From Methylosinus sp. H3A (lineage in GTDB: Bacteria; Pseudomonadota; Alphaproteobacteria; Rhizobiales; Beijerinckiaceae), in NCBI RefSeq assembly GCF_015709455.1, contig NZ_JADNQW010000005.1, positions 1,364,001 through 1,428,000 of the forward strand: a DNA stretch of 64,000 nucleotides, written 5' to 3'. The notes beneath the pieces are model-generated. The model was not told the origin of the DNA. It saw only the letters and a program-made list of their open reading frames with translations, and did not search any database. Positions within the stretch are counted from its first letter, which is position 1; each line of letters starts with the position of its first letter. This document shows positions 26,167-35,624 of the stretch, piece by piece. Position numbers and translations under genes: made by a program.

Positions 26167-27558
26167 TCAGGCCGTCGCGCCTTCTTCCTCGATCTTGGCT
26201 TCCAGCAGTCGCTCGGGCCGCGTCAGAAAGGCCGCGGGAATATCGGCGCGCGCGTCCTCGGTCGGGCCGCGCACAGGCTCGGGCGGAGTCGCCCAGACGA
26301 AGGCGTCGAGCTTGCCGGTGATCGGCGAGGCCGGCGCCCAGCGCTTGGAGATGACGCCATCGGCGATCCAGGCCGGATCGCGCGGCGCGCGGGAGCCGCG
26401 GGCCAGCCATTCGCGCACCGGCCCGCTCGGGCCGTTCTCGGCGTCCTCGAGCTCGGCCATCAACAGGCAGACCTGGGCGGTCGGCGTCTTGCCCTCGGCG
26501 ACGAGCGGGGCCAGCGCCTTGCGCGCCGCGCCGAAATCGCGCGCCGCCAACGCCACGCGGGCGACGAGGATTCCCGATTCCGGCGCATGGGATGCGGTGG
26601 AGGCGAATTTCCTCACGCGGGCCAGACGCTCGGCGTTGGATTCGCTCGGCGCGGTCTCGAGAAACGCCTCCGCTATATCGGGATGCGGGTGCTCGGCATA
26701 GGCTTTTTCCAAGAGCTTCAACGCCTTGGCGCTGTCGCCATGGCGGGCGAGCAGCCGCCCGATCAGCGCGACGGCCGGAACCAGATCGGGCGCGCGCTTG
26801 GCCGCCTGACGGGCGAGATGCAGCGCTTCGCTCGGATGCTCGGCCTGCTTCTCCAGCGCCATAGCGGTTTCGACCACCGCGCGCAGGCGCTGCGCGGTCG
26901 GCAGATCGATGGCCTTGGCTTTCAGATTGGCTTCGACGGCGACGCGCGCCTCTTCCCAATTGGCCTGCGCGCCATGATGCTCGAGCAGCGCGTCGCCGGC
27001 CCAGGGCAGCGGCGTCAGCTGATGCGCCTGATCGGCGAAATGATGCGCGGCCTCGTCGTCCTTGCGGCGCTTGGCCTCTATGTGCAGGCCGCGCAGGCCG
27101 AGCAGCCGCGTCTCCGAGAGCTGCGTCATTTCGTGAAAGGCGGTCTCGGCGCCGACGCGATCGCCCTCGAGCTGGGCGACCTGCGCGCGCAGCAGATAGG
27201 TCAGCGGCTCCTTGTCGAGATTTTTGACCGCCTCCTTGGCCGCCCTTTTGGCCTCGGTGAGATGGCCGGCGCCGGCGGCGACAATTCCGCGCGAGAGCGC
27301 CTGAAAACCCTTTTCGCGGCGCTTGGCGCGGGAACTCTGCTTCAAGCGCGCGGGCGCCTGGAAGAAATAGGCGATGATGGCCCAGGCGACGATGATCGCG
27401 GCGATCGTCGCGATCAGCGCTGCGGCGCCGACGACGAGCGACGTCTCTATGTGGTAGCCGCCCCAGTCGAGCGTGATCGAACCCGGCTGCTCGATGAGCC
27501 AGTGGAGACCGATGGACACGGCGGCCAGCGCCGCGATGAAAATGAGCAGCAGAATCAT
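26167..27558 (-). CDS. HemY-like tetratricopeptide membrane protein
   Basis: A 463-residue protein of the HemY N-terminal family (not the HemY oxidase). Two N-terminal membrane helices (ILLLIFIAALAAVSIGLHWLI and VVGAAALIATIAAIIVAWAII) precede an Ala-rich helical repeat region of TPR type. Alphaproteobacteria encode it next to the Mic60 homologue and haem genes. Here the Mic60 gene lies 103 bases upstream, but hemC and hemD are missing from the site. The function is unproven. Confidence 0.82.
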   Translation of the reverse strand: MILLLIFIAALAAVSIGLHWLIEQPGSITLDWGGYHIETSLVVGAAALIATIAAIIVAWAIIAYFFQAPARLKQSSRAKRREKGFQALSRGIVAAGAGHLTEAKRAAKEAVKNLDKEPLTYLLRAQVAQLEGDRVGAETAFHEMTQLSETRLLGLRGLHIEAKRRKDDEAAHHFADQAHQLTPLPWAGDALLEHHGAQANWEEARVAVEANLKAKAIDLPTAQRLRAVVETAMALEKQAEHPSEALHLARQAAKRAPDLVPAVALIGRLLARHGDSAKALKLLEKAYAEHPHPDIAEAFLETAPSESNAERLARVRKFASTASHAPESGILVARVALAARDFGAARKALAPLVAEGKTPTAQVCLLMAELEDAENGPSGPVREWLARGSRAPRDPAWIADGVISKRWAPASPITGKLDAFVWATPPEPVRGPTEDARADIPAAFLTRPERLLEAKIEEEGATA

Positions 27559-27661
27559 GGGTCGTAGATCCTCGCCTCGGCTCTAAGCACGGCTGCCTAG
27601 AATTTTTTGTTTCAGCTGGATTGTCATCGGAAAACCGCTTCCGCTCGTTCCGAAGCTCCGC

Positions 27662-29164
27662 TCAGTTCTTGGTTTTTGCGAGCGCGTCCAGCGCGCCCGA
27701 GAGAATGGACGCCGCCGCTTTCTCGGCCGCCACGCGGCGGCGGGCGGCCTCTTCCCACTCGCGTGCGACGGCTTTGGCGTCGTCGGGAAATTCCGCGAAT
27801 GCGGCGAGGGCCGCTTCGATCTCGCCGCGATCGAGCGCCGCCTCCAATTTGGCGGCGGTGTCGCCGATCGTGGCTTTTTCTTTTTCGGTGGCGGTGCGGA
27901 CCTTCACCAGCTTGGAGGCGCCTTGCAGCAGGCGGTCGGCCAGAGGGGCGTCCGGTTTCAGCTCCGCCGAAGCTTCGAGCTTGCGAATCAGCGGGTGGAA
28001 GGAGGCGCGCAGCGCGCGAGCGTCGGGCGCGCCCTTCTCGGCCGAAGGGGCGAGCGCGGACAGCGCCTCCGAGTCGGCGCCATGGGCCGACAGCACGGCG
28101 TATTCGGAGGCGAAGGGCGTCCCCCGGTCCAGCGCCCGCTGCAATGAATGCGCGACCACCACTATCGTCGCCGGATCGGGCCCTTTGGGCGCCTCCTCCG
28201 GCGCGGCCTGTGGCGCGACGATTTGGGGAGCCGGGACCGGCTCGGCCTCGCGCGCGACGCGGCTCTCGTTCTTGGAGGTCTCGAGCTTCTCGCGCAGTTC
28301 GTCGAGCCGCTCGGCGAGCCAGTCGATGCGGCCTTCGAGCCCGCTGACATTGTCCTCGACGTCCTGCACCTTTTGGTCCGGCGCTTTCTGATCCGGCGCC
28401 TTTTGATCTTGGACCTTGGGCGCCGCGCGAGTGGCCTCGCCGCTGATGCGGGCCTCCTCGGCCAGCGCCAGGGCCGAGCGCGCGATTCGCTCCAATTCGT
28501 CCACGCGGCGCGCCAGCGCCTCGGTCTGCTCGCTGGAGGACGCCGAGGCGGCTTTCGTCTCGGTCTCGGGCTTCGTCTCCGTCACGGGCTTGGCGGGCGG
28601 CTCGGGAGCGGCGACCGGGGCAGGGACGGGCGCAGGCGTCGCGGGCGATGACCAGGTGGTGACGCGCTCGCCGTTCGCGCGGGGCGGCGGAGCCGGCTCC
28701 GCGGGCTTCGCCTCGATAGGCGCCGGCTTGGGCGGGGCGGTCGTCTCGATCGCGCCGAGATCGATCGGCGCCGGGGCTTTCGCGGTCTCGGCGGGTTTTG
28801 CCGCCTTGCCGGTCCATTTCACGACGTTTTCGCGCAGCGCCGAGACGAGCTTCTCCGGTCGGGCGAAGGCTTCGTCGACCACAGTGGCGAAAGCGGCGAG
28901 CTTCTCGTGCTTGTCACGGAAGCGATAGGCGGCGATCGCTCCCGCTGTCGCGAGCAGGCCGAGCGTCGCCGCGAATAAAGTGAAGCGGTGCCAGTTCTTG
29001 CGGGGCGGCTTTGGCGCAGGCGCGCTGCCGGGCGCGGAATTTGCTTGCGGCTCGACACGCTCGGATTCGACCGGATGATCGACGCTCGTCGTCGTCCAGA
29101 CGTCGCCGGCCGCTGTTTCCGAGGCCTCGTGGTTATCCGCGGGGTCTTTGTCGTGCTGCGCCAT
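27662..29164 (-). CDS. Mic60 (mitofilin)-like inner-membrane protein
   Basis: A 500-residue protein. A polar N-terminus, one transmembrane helix (FTLFAATLGLLATAGAIAAYRF at about 62-83), a long Pro/Ala-rich and coiled-coil middle (about 230-330), and a C-terminal mitofilin-like helical region ending in ALDRGEIEAALAAFAEFPDDA. Alphaproteobacterial Mic60 homologues are the relatives of the mitochondrial crista-junction protein and help shape intracytoplasmic membranes. That would suit a methanotroph, whose methane monooxygenase resides in such membranes. Next to the HemY-like gene, as usual for this family. Confidence 0.78.
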   Translation of the reverse strand: MAQHDKDPADNHEASETAAGDVWTTTSVDHPVESERVEPQANSAPGSAPAPKPPRKNWHRFTLFAATLGLLATAGAIAAYRFRDKHEKLAAFATVVDEAFARPEKLVSALRENVVKWTGKAAKPAETAKAPAPIDLGAIETTAPPKPAPIEAKPAEPAPPPRANGERVTTWSSPATPAPVPAPVAAPEPPAKPVTETKPETETKAASASSSEQTEALARRVDELERIARSALALAEEARISGEATRAAPKVQDQKAPDQKAPDQKVQDVEDNVSGLEGRIDWLAERLDELREKLETSKNESRVAREAEPVPAPQIVAPQAAPEEAPKGPDPATIVVVAHSLQRALDRGTPFASEYAVLSAHGADSEALSALAPSAEKGAPDARALRASFHPLIRKLEASAELKPDAPLADRLLQGASKLVKVRTATEKEKATIGDTAAKLEAALDRGEIEAALAAFAEFPDDAKAVAREWEEAARRRVAAEKAAASILSGALDALAKTKN

Positions 29165-29299
29165 GTGCTGGGGGCTCCTCGCCGCAGCCCCTTATAGCCG
29201 AGGCGGCCATTCCGCGAAACATCCGCCGTTTCGTTCCAGCCTCGGCGGGTCGGGAAATTCCCGCCCGCTCGGGCGATCGTCGCGCGAGCGCGCCGCGGC

Positions 29300-29986
29300 T
29301 CACGCGGCGGCGAGGCTCTCGAACAGGCCGCGGCCGTCGATTCCGCCGACCAGCGGATCGATGAGATTTTCCGGATGCGGCATCAGGCCGAGCACATTGC
29401 GGCGCTCGGAATAGATTCCGGCGATGTCGTTGCGCGAGCCGTTGGGATTGGCGTCGCCGCCGATGCGGCCGAGCGAATCGCAATAGCGAAAGGCGACCCG
29501 CCCCTCGCCCTCGAGCCGTGCGATCGTCTCCTCATCGGCCTCGTAATTGCCCTCGCCATGGGCGATGGCGACTTTGATCGTCTGGCCCTGCCGATATTGC
29601 TTGGTGAAGGCGGTGTCGGCGCGCTCGACGCGCAAATGCTGCATGCGGCAGACGAAGCGCAGATTGGCGTTGCGCATCAGCACGCCCGGCAGCAGGCCGC
29701 CCTCGCACAAAATCTGAAAGCCGTTGCAGACGCCGAGCGTCAGCCCGCCGCGCGCGGCGTGGGCGCGCACGGCGTCCATGATCGCGGCGCGCCCGGCGAT
29801 GGCCCCGCAGCGCAGATAATCGCCATAGGAGAAGCCGCCCGGCAGCACGACGAGATCCGTGCCCGTCGGCAGCTCGGTCTGCGAATGCCAGACGAGGTCC
29901 GGCTCGCGGCCGGTCGCTTGGGCGAGCGCGCGCGCCATATCGCCTTCGCGATTGGAGCCGGGAAAGACGATGACGGCGGCTTTCAT
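29300..29986 (-). CDS. purQ: Phosphoribosylformylglycinamidine synthase subunit PurQ
   Basis: A 228-residue class I glutamine amidotransferase that supplies ammonia to PurL in purine synthesis. The nucleophile Cys is in LGVCNGFQ (about 86) and the catalytic His/Glu in MPHPENL near the C-terminus. The start is ATG at 29986, five bases after the purS stop, so purS-purQ are one unit. purL is not in the window. Confidence 0.97.
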   Translation of the reverse strand: MKAAVIVFPGSNREGDMARALAQATGREPDLVWHSQTELPTGTDLVVLPGGFSYGDYLRCGAIAGRAAIMDAVRAHAARGGLTLGVCNGFQILCEGGLLPGVLMRNANLRFVCRMQHLRVERADTAFTKQYRQGQTIKVAIAHGEGNYEADEETIARLEGEGRVAFRYCDSLGRIGGDANPNGSRNDIAGIYSERRNVLGLMPHPENLIDPLVGGIDGRGLFESLAAA

Positions 29987-29991
29987 GGGCT

Positions 29992-30228
29992 TTAGATCTC
30001 GATCTGGAAATTCTCGATGACGGTGTTGGCGAGGAGCTTCTCGCAGGCCGTGCGCAGCCTCGCCTCGGCGACGGCGCGGTCGGAGCCCTCGAGTTCTATA
30101 TCGAACACCTTGCCCTGCCGCACGCCGGCGACGCCCTCGACGCCGAGCGAGGCGAGCGCGCCTTCTATGGCCTTGCCTTGCGGATCGAGCACGCCTGTCT
30201 TCAATGTGACGATGACGCGGGCTTTCAT
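29992..30228 (-). CDS. purS: Phosphoribosylformylglycinamidine synthase subunit PurS
   Basis: A 78-residue small subunit that bridges PurQ and PurL. The whole protein matches the family ([20 protein letters not shown] at the start, [11 protein letters not shown] at the end). The ATG at 30228 is chosen because the family begins there; the open frame continues upstream without homology. Confidence 0.95.
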   Translation of the reverse strand: MKARVIVTLKTGVLDPQGKAIEGALASLGVEGVAGVRQGKVFDIELEGSDRAVAEARLRTACEKLLANTVIENFQIEI

Positions 30229-30316
30229 TGCGGCGGCTTTCCCTGGTTCGGCTGCGGGGCTGGCCGCAGGGTTAGCGGGGGACGCGCCGGAGCGCAAGCC
30301 GTTAAGCCCCGGCGCT

Positions 30317-31189
30317 TCAGCCGCCCGAGCGCGACCGCACCGCATAGACGAAGCCCATGGCGCCGAGCAGCGCCGTCGTCGCCGCGAAGATCGGCTGGTC
30401 GGCGGCGAGCGTCAGCATGACGGCGACGAAAGTCGCGACGCCGATCACCGCCGAGACCGCCAGCGAGCCGAGCGGCGATGCGGAGCCAGCCGCCGGCCCG
30501 CTGCGCCGGCGCGGCTGGCCGGCGACGACCGAGATGATCGCCTGATAGGCGGGGTCGAAATTGATGCGATCGACCGAGAGCGGCGGCGCCGAATAAGGAA
30601 AACCACCGGATGTCGCGGCGAAATCGCGATCATAGGTCGTCGCCTCGAAGGCGCCCGGCCCGGTCTTCGTCAGGTAGATGTCGATGGTCGCCGTGTCGCG
30701 CTCGCCGTCGCGAACCAGCAGAGCGGCGCGAATCGTCGGCGCGGCGTCGTCGGCGTTGCGCGAGGGCAGGCGCGAGCGCGGAACGATCGCCGCATTCTCG
30801 AGGAATTCTTCCGTCGATTCGCCGCGCGCCTCCGCCGCGGAGCGCGCCGCCGCCTGCGCCTCCCGAACGACGATCCGCAATGGGACGCGCTCGCCGACGA
30901 GACGCGGAAGACCCGAGAGCGCCGCCGCGCTCGGCCCATAGGCCGACAGGGAAATCGCTTCCTCGCCGGAGAGCTGGTCGCTCGTCGCAGCGCCGAGCGG
31001 CACGGCGAAATTTCGATAGCCGGCGGGAAGCGCGTCCCGAAGGCCGGGACCGGGCGGCGGCGTTTTGGCGGGCGTCGTCGCGCCGGCGGCCTCTTCGACC
31101 GGCTCGGCCTTTGCGGCGACCTGCGAGACGCGCGATAGCGCGCGCACGCTGGGCGCTCGGGATGTGACGGCGGAAATCGGCGAAACCAT
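30317..31189 (-). CDS. Unknown protein with C-terminal membrane helices
   Basis: About 290 residues, not recognised. Residues 1-60 are Ala/Pro-rich and look disordered. The middle contains a region with RVPLRIVVREAQ and a beta-rich stretch (TIRAALLVRDGERDTATIDIYLT). The C-terminus has two hydrophobic segments (AVSAVIGVATFVAVMLTLAAD and PIFAATTALLGAMGFVYAV). Codon use and third-position GC fit a real gene. The ATG at 31189 is one of several possible starts. It is divergent from the FAAL fusion gene. Confidence 0.6.
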   Translation of the reverse strand: MVSPISAVTSRAPSVRALSRVSQVAAKAEPVEEAAGATTPAKTPPPGPGLRDALPAGYRNFAVPLGAATSDQLSGEEAISLSAYGPSAAALSGLPRLVGERVPLRIVVREAQAAARSAAEARGESTEEFLENAAIVPRSRLPSRNADDAAPTIRAALLVRDGERDTATIDIYLTKTGPGAFEATTYDRDFAATSGGFPYSAPPLSVDRINFDPAYQAIISVVAGQPRRRSGPAAGSASPLGSLAVSAVIGVATFVAVMLTLAADQPIFAATTALLGAMGFVYAVRSRSGG

Positions 31190-31376
31190 GTCTTTGGACC
31201 ACCCATGGCGCGTCGAACGCGCACTCAGTCTCGGCTTTCTGGCTTGCGCGAAGCTGGCGTGAGCGCAACCGGAGCGATTATCGGCGCCGCCTGTCGACGC
31301 CGGGTTACAGAAAAGAGTCGAATGCCGCCGACTCCGCTCTATCTGCGTCGCGAGGGAGGGGCGCAGGAGGGGCGCG

Positions 31377-34232
31377 ATGCATGCGGTCTCCAATTATCCC
31401 GGACGTCGGCGCGCGACGCAGGAAGCGGCGCGGCGGGAGGTCTTCGCGGTCGTCGGCTCGCTCGCGCGCGAAATGCATCCGCGGCGAAACGCGCCGGCGG
31501 AGATTTCTCTGTCGAGCCGGCTCGAGCAGGATCTCGGCGTCGACAGCCTGGCGCGCGCCGAATTGAACATGCGGCTCGAGCGCGCTTTTCATGCGCCCCT
31601 GCCGATCGAGCAGCTCGGCCGCGCCGACACGGTCGGCGACCTCATCGACGCGCTCGAGAAAGCGCCCGGCGCCGAGCCGCCCCCGATCGGCGAGCCCGCG
31701 GCCGGGGAAGCCCTGCCGCATATTCGCGCCGCCTTCGAGGCGCGGACGCTGACCGAGGCGCTGGACTGGCACGCGGCGCAAAATCCCGAGCGCCTGCACC
31801 TCACCTTTCTGCGCGACGCGGCGACGCCGGCCGGGGCTTTGACCTATTGGCGGCTCGCCGACGAGGCTCGCCGCGCGGCGGAGGGACTGGTCGCCCGCGA
31901 TGTCGCGCCCGACGACCGGATCGCTTTGATGCTGCCGACGGGCATCGACTTTTTCGTCGGCTTTTTCGCCGTTCTCTACGCGGGCGCCGTTCCCGTGCCG
32001 ATCTACCCGCCGATGCGCATGTCGCAGATCGAGGAGCATCTCACCCGCCAGATCGGCATATTGCGCAACGCGGGCGTCAAAATGCTCGTCACTACGCCGG
32101 AGGGGCTGCGCCTCGCCGGCCTCGCTCGCCGACAGGTCGAGACGCTGGAGGAGATCGTCGCCGTCGCCGATCTCGTGAGCGGCGCCAGCGGCGCGCCGCT
32201 GCCGCCGACGCGCGAGGCGGGCGCGACGGCCATGCTGCAATATACGTCGGGCAGCACCGGCGATCCCAAGGGCGTGGTGCTGAGCCACGCCAATCTTCTG
32301 GCCAATGTCCGCGCCATGGGCCTCGCGATCGGCGCGAGCTCGGCCGACACTTTCGTGAGCTGGCTTCCGCTCTATCACGATATGGGATTGATCGGCGCCT
32401 GGCTCGGCTGCCTGCATTTCGGCGCGCCGCTCTATGTGATGTCGCCTCTCACCTTTCTGTCGCGGCCGGCGAGCTGGCTCGAGGCGATCGACCGGCATCG
32501 CGGGACGCTGAGCGCCGCGCCGAATTTTGCTTTCGAGCTCTGCCTCGACAAAATCGACCCGGCCCAGATCGAAGGGCTCGATCTCGGCTCGCTGCGCCTG
32601 GTCGCCAATGGCGCCGAGCCGATCTCGCCGCGCACGATCCGCCGTTTCGCCGAGAAATTCGCCAAATATGGTTTTCGGGCGGAGGCCATGGCGCCCGTCT
32701 ATGGGCTCGCCGAGAATTCTGTGGGCCTGGCCTTTCCGCCGCCCGGCCGCGCGCCGATGATCGACAGCATCGATCGCGACGCGCTCGCGACCGATGGCCG
32801 CGCCGAACCGGCGGCGCCGGATGATTCGCCCACGCTGGAGATCGTCTCCTGCGGCGCGCCTCTGCCGGGGCATGAAATCCGCATCGTCGACGCGGCGGGC
32901 CGCGAGCTCGGCGAGCGGCGCGAGGGGCGGCTCGAGTTCCGCGGGCCTTCCGCCACCGCCGGCTATTTTCGCAATGAGGAGAAGACCAAGGCGCTGATCC
33001 GCGACGGCTGGCTCGACAGCGGCGACCGCGCCTATATGGCCGCGGGCGAGGTCTATGTGACCGGACGGGTCAAGGACATCCTCATCCGCGCCGGGCGCCA
33101 TCTCTATCCGCAGGAGATAGAGGAGGCGGTCGCCGAGGTCGAAGGGATCCGCAAGGGCTGCGTCGCCGCCTTTGGCGCGGCGGATACGGAAACGGGCACG
33201 GAACGGCTGATCGTCGTCGCCGAGACCTATGAGACGGTTCCCGAGGCGCTCGGCGCGCTCGAGACCAAGGTCCAGACTGCGGTGGGCGCCGTCTGCGGAG
33301 CGCCGGCGGATGAAGTCCGCTTCGTCGCGCCGCGCTCGACGCCCAAGACCTCGAGCGGCAAGATCCGCCGCGGCGCCGCCAAGACGTTGTTCGAGGAGGG
33401 CCGGCTCGGCGAGCCGCGCGGCCCGGTCTGGTTCCAGATCGCGCGGCTGGCGCTCTCGGGCCTATGGCCGGCGACTCGCCGCGCGGCCCGGCGGGCGGGC
33501 GAGCTGCTCTACGCCGGCTGGTGGTGGCTCCTCGTCTGTGTGGGCTATTTCGCGACCTTTGTCGCGGTGATGATTCTGCCCGGCCGCGCGGCGCGCTGGT
33601 CGGCGGTGCGGAAAATCGCCGGAACCATGCTTCACGCGCTCGGCGCGACGATCACGACCGAGGGGCTCGAGCTGCTTCCCTCGGGCGGCGCCGTGCTCGC
33701 CTTCAATCATTCGAGCTATGTCGATGTGATGCTGCTCGCCGCAAGCCTGCCGGGCGAGCCGGCTTTCGTCGCCAAAAAGGAGCTCGCGGGGCAATTTTTC
33801 GCCGGCCCCTTCCTGCGGCGGCTCGGGGCGCTTTTCGTCGAGCGTTTCGACATAGCCGCGAGCGTGGCCGATGCGGAGAGGCTGGCGGCGGCGGCGCAGG
33901 AGGGACGCAATCTGGTCTTCTTCCCCGAGGGGACTTTTACACGCCGCGCGGGTCTCTGCGGCTTCTATCTCGGCGCATTCAAGATCGCCGCGGAGGCCGA
34001 TCTGCCGGTCTATCCGGGCGTTTTGCGCGGAACTCGCAGCATGTTGCGTGGCGGGCAATGGTTCCCGCGCCGGGCGGATCTGTCGCTGACGATCCTGCCG
34101 CCCTTGCGCGCGGGTGGGGCGGATTTCACCTGCGCCTTGCGGCTGCGCGACCATGTCCGCGCCGCGATTCTCGGGCGCTGCGGGGAGCCGGATCTGAGCG
34201 AGCTGTCCAAGCCGCGGCGGGGGGAAGCGTAG
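31377..34232 (+). CDS. ACP / fatty-acyl-AMP ligase / acyltransferase fusion
   Basis: A 951-residue trifunctional protein. Residues about 15-95 are an acyl carrier domain with the phosphopantetheine serine Ser57 in DLGVDSLARAE. About 120-680 is an AMP-forming ligase with P-loop TSGSTGDPKG at 290-299 and SWLPLYHDMGLIG, the signature of fatty-acyl-AMP ligases that load ACPs rather than CoA. A membrane segment (WWWLLVCVGYFATFVAVMIL, about 706-725) follows. Then comes a PlsC-type acyltransferase with HX4D (His778-Asp783) and FPEGTF. The order suggests that a fatty acid is activated, loaded onto the built-in ACP and transferred to a lipid acceptor. The acceptor is unknown. Confidence 0.9.
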   Translation: MHAVSNYPGRRRATQEAARREVFAVVGSLAREMHPRRNAPAEISLSSRLEQDLGVDSLARAELNMRLERAFHAPLPIEQLGRADTVGDLIDALEKAPGAEPPPIGEPAAGEALPHIRAAFEARTLTEALDWHAAQNPERLHLTFLRDAATPAGALTYWRLADEARRAAEGLVARDVAPDDRIALMLPTGIDFFVGFFAVLYAGAVPVPIYPPMRMSQIEEHLTRQIGILRNAGVKMLVTTPEGLRLAGLARRQVETLEEIVAVADLVSGASGAPLPPTREAGATAMLQYTSGSTGDPKGVVLSHANLLANVRAMGLAIGASSADTFVSWLPLYHDMGLIGAWLGCLHFGAPLYVMSPLTFLSRPASWLEAIDRHRGTLSAAPNFAFELCLDKIDPAQIEGLDLGSLRLVANGAEPISPRTIRRFAEKFAKYGFRAEAMAPVYGLAENSVGLAFPPPGRAPMIDSIDRDALATDGRAEPAAPDDSPTLEIVSCGAPLPGHEIRIVDAAGRELGERREGRLEFRGPSATAGYFRNEEKTKALIRDGWLDSGDRAYMAAGEVYVTGRVKDILIRAGRHLYPQEIEEAVAEVEGIRKGCVAAFGAADTETGTERLIVVAETYETVPEALGALETKVQTAVGAVCGAPADEVRFVAPRSTPKTSSGKIRRGAAKTLFEEGRLGEPRGPVWFQIARLALSGLWPATRRAARRAGELLYAGWWWLLVCVGYFATFVAVMILPGRAARWSAVRKIAGTMLHALGATITTEGLELLPSGGAVLAFNHSSYVDVMLLAASLPGEPAFVAKKELAGQFFAGPFLRRLGALFVERFDIAASVADAERLAAAAQEGRNLVFFPEGTFTRRAGLCGFYLGAFKIAAEADLPVYPGVLRGTRSMLRGGQWFPRRADLSLTILPPLRAGGADFTCALRLRDHVRAAILGRCGEPDLSELSKPRRGEA

Positions 34233-34243
34233 CGCGCGGGCCC

Positions 34244-34552
34244 CTACTCGTCCTCGCCGAAGCGGTTGCCGACCAGCGCCGCCAGCGCCTCTATCGCTTG
34301 CACGGCCTGGGGGCCGGCCGCGGTCACGGTGATGGTCGAGCCCTGCGCGGCGCCGAGAGTCAATATGCCCATGATGGAGCTGCCGCCGACCGTGTCGCCG
34401 CATTTCGAGACGGTGATCTCGGCCTCATAGGCCTCGCAGCACTGGACGAATTTGGCGGTCGCCCGCGCGTGCAGGCCCTTGCGGTTGACGATGACGAGAT
34501 CGCGGACGATGCGGCCGCCTTCGGTCGCGGCGGAAATGGACTGATCGGTCAT
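34244..34552 (-). CDS. ptsH: HPr-family phosphocarrier protein
   Basis: A 102-residue HPr (NPr type). The phosphorylated His is in KGLHARATAKF (about residue 31) and the regulatory serine in GGSSIMGILTLG, the site HprK acts on. Alphaproteobacteria usually use it in a regulatory PTS without sugar permease. Its start overlaps the EIIA gene by four bases, and hprK lies further upstream, so the phosphorelay is encoded as a unit. Confidence 0.95.
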   Translation of the reverse strand: MTDQSISAATEGGRIVRDLVIVNRKGLHARATAKFVQCCEAYEAEITVSKCGDTVGGSSIMGILTLGAAQGSTITVTAAGPQAVQAIEALAALVGNRFGEDE

Positions 34553-34950
34553 TTCGCGTTGAGAACTCTGCTGGCGATATAGACATATTTGCGCCCGGCG
34601 TCCTGGGCTTGCAACACCGCCTGCTCCAGCGGAGCCGTCTCGCGCACCGAGGCCAGCTTGATCAGCATGGGCAGGTTGATGCCCGCGAGCACCTCCACCT
34701 TGCCGCCATTCATCACGGAAATCGCAAGATTGGAGGGGGTGCCGCCGAACATGTCGGTCAGCACGACGACGCCGTCGCCGCTGTCCGCCTCGGCGATGGC
34801 GTCGATAATGTCTCGGCGCCGACGCTCCATATCGTCCTCGGGGCCGATCGAGATCGACACGAGTTGTTTCTGCGGGCCGACCACATGCTCGAGGGCCGCG
34901 CGAAACTCCGTGGCGAGGTGGCCATGGGTCACCAGGACCATTCCGATCAT
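34549..34950 (-). CDS. PTS EIIA component, mannose (EIIA-Man) type
   Basis: A 133-residue EIIA domain protein with the active-site His9 in VLVTHGHLATEF and VLTDMFGGTPSNLA. Without an IIB/IIC permease nearby it is likely regulatory, taking phosphate from HPr. In Rhizobiales this EIIA is linked with HprK and ChvG/ChvI signalling. It is co-transcribed with the HPr gene (overlap ATGA) and separated from hprK by 185 bases. Confidence 0.93.
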   Translation of the reverse strand: MIGMVLVTHGHLATEFRAALEHVVGPQKQLVSISIGPEDDMERRRRDIIDAIAEADSGDGVVVLTDMFGGTPSNLAISVMNGGKVEVLAGINLPMLIKLASVRETAPLEQAVLQAQDAGRKYVYIASRVLNAK

Positions 34951-35135
34951 TCGCAGCTACCGCTCATGAAGACCGTCTCGCAGGAGAACGAGATCGTCGA
35001 AACCGGAGAACCGAAGCAGACCGGCATTGCGGCTCACCAATTTACTAACGCGAATGTCGCCCCGACGTTCGCAGCGTTTCGGGCGCCATTTTGTGCGTTG
35101 CGGCGAAATTGGCAAGCGAAAACCTCCTATCCTCG

Positions 35136-35624
35136 CTAAAATGCCACAAACTGATGAATAAACGAGAAAATCTTTCTTGTCGCCCCGGCCTCCCGGGCGT
35201 CCGCGGCGAGCCGCGGCAGCGCCACCCCGCAGAGTTTCGCCTCCGCGTCCCCCGCCTCGGGATATCGCGGCGGCGCAAAATCGCGCGGCCCGCGTAGATC
35301 CACGAGACAGCGCAGCACCCCCGCGGGCTCGAATTCCGCCGGACGGACGCCGATCCCGCGCTCCTCGATCGCTCCGGCGATCGCCGGATGGGGCCGCGCC
35401 ACCAGCCGGCCGTGACGGCGGACGAGCTCGACGCGATCGTCGCCGATGAGACGCGCGAACAGCCCGCGCCCCTGCGCCAATTGGATCAGCTCGAGGCCGA
35501 GCCCGCTCTTGCCGGCGCCGGAGGGGCCGCGCAGCAGAACGCCGGCCGAGCCCAAGAGCAGCGCATTGGCGTGAATCATGACACGATCTTCGTCCGGCTC
35601 CTCGAGGCGAGGGGCGTCGCTCAT
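35136..35624 (-). CDS. hprK: HPr kinase/phosphorylase, short alphaproteobacterial form
   Basis: A 162-residue HprK consisting of the C-terminal catalytic domain only, the usual state in alphaproteobacteria. Walker A is GPSGAGKSGL at about 33-42 and the catalytic region LIGDDRVEL follows. It phosphorylates or dephosphorylates HPr on Ser. The start overlaps chvG by four bases (ATGA), coupling it to the two-component system; HPr and EIIA follow downstream. Confidence 0.93.
   Translation of the reverse strand: MSDAPRLEEPDEDRVMIHANALLLGSAGVLLRGPSGAGKSGLGLELIQLAQGRGLFARLIGDDRVELVRRHGRLVARPHPAIAGAIEERGIGVRPAEFEPAGVLRCLVDLRGPRDFAPPRYPEAGDAEAKLCGVALPRLAADAREAGATRKIFSFIHQFVAF

Noticed and set aside
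31305..33101. A 598-codon minus-strand frame opposite the FAAL fusion
   Set aside because: No domain and no ribosome site, and the plus-strand frame shows carrier, ligase and acyltransferase motifs throughout.
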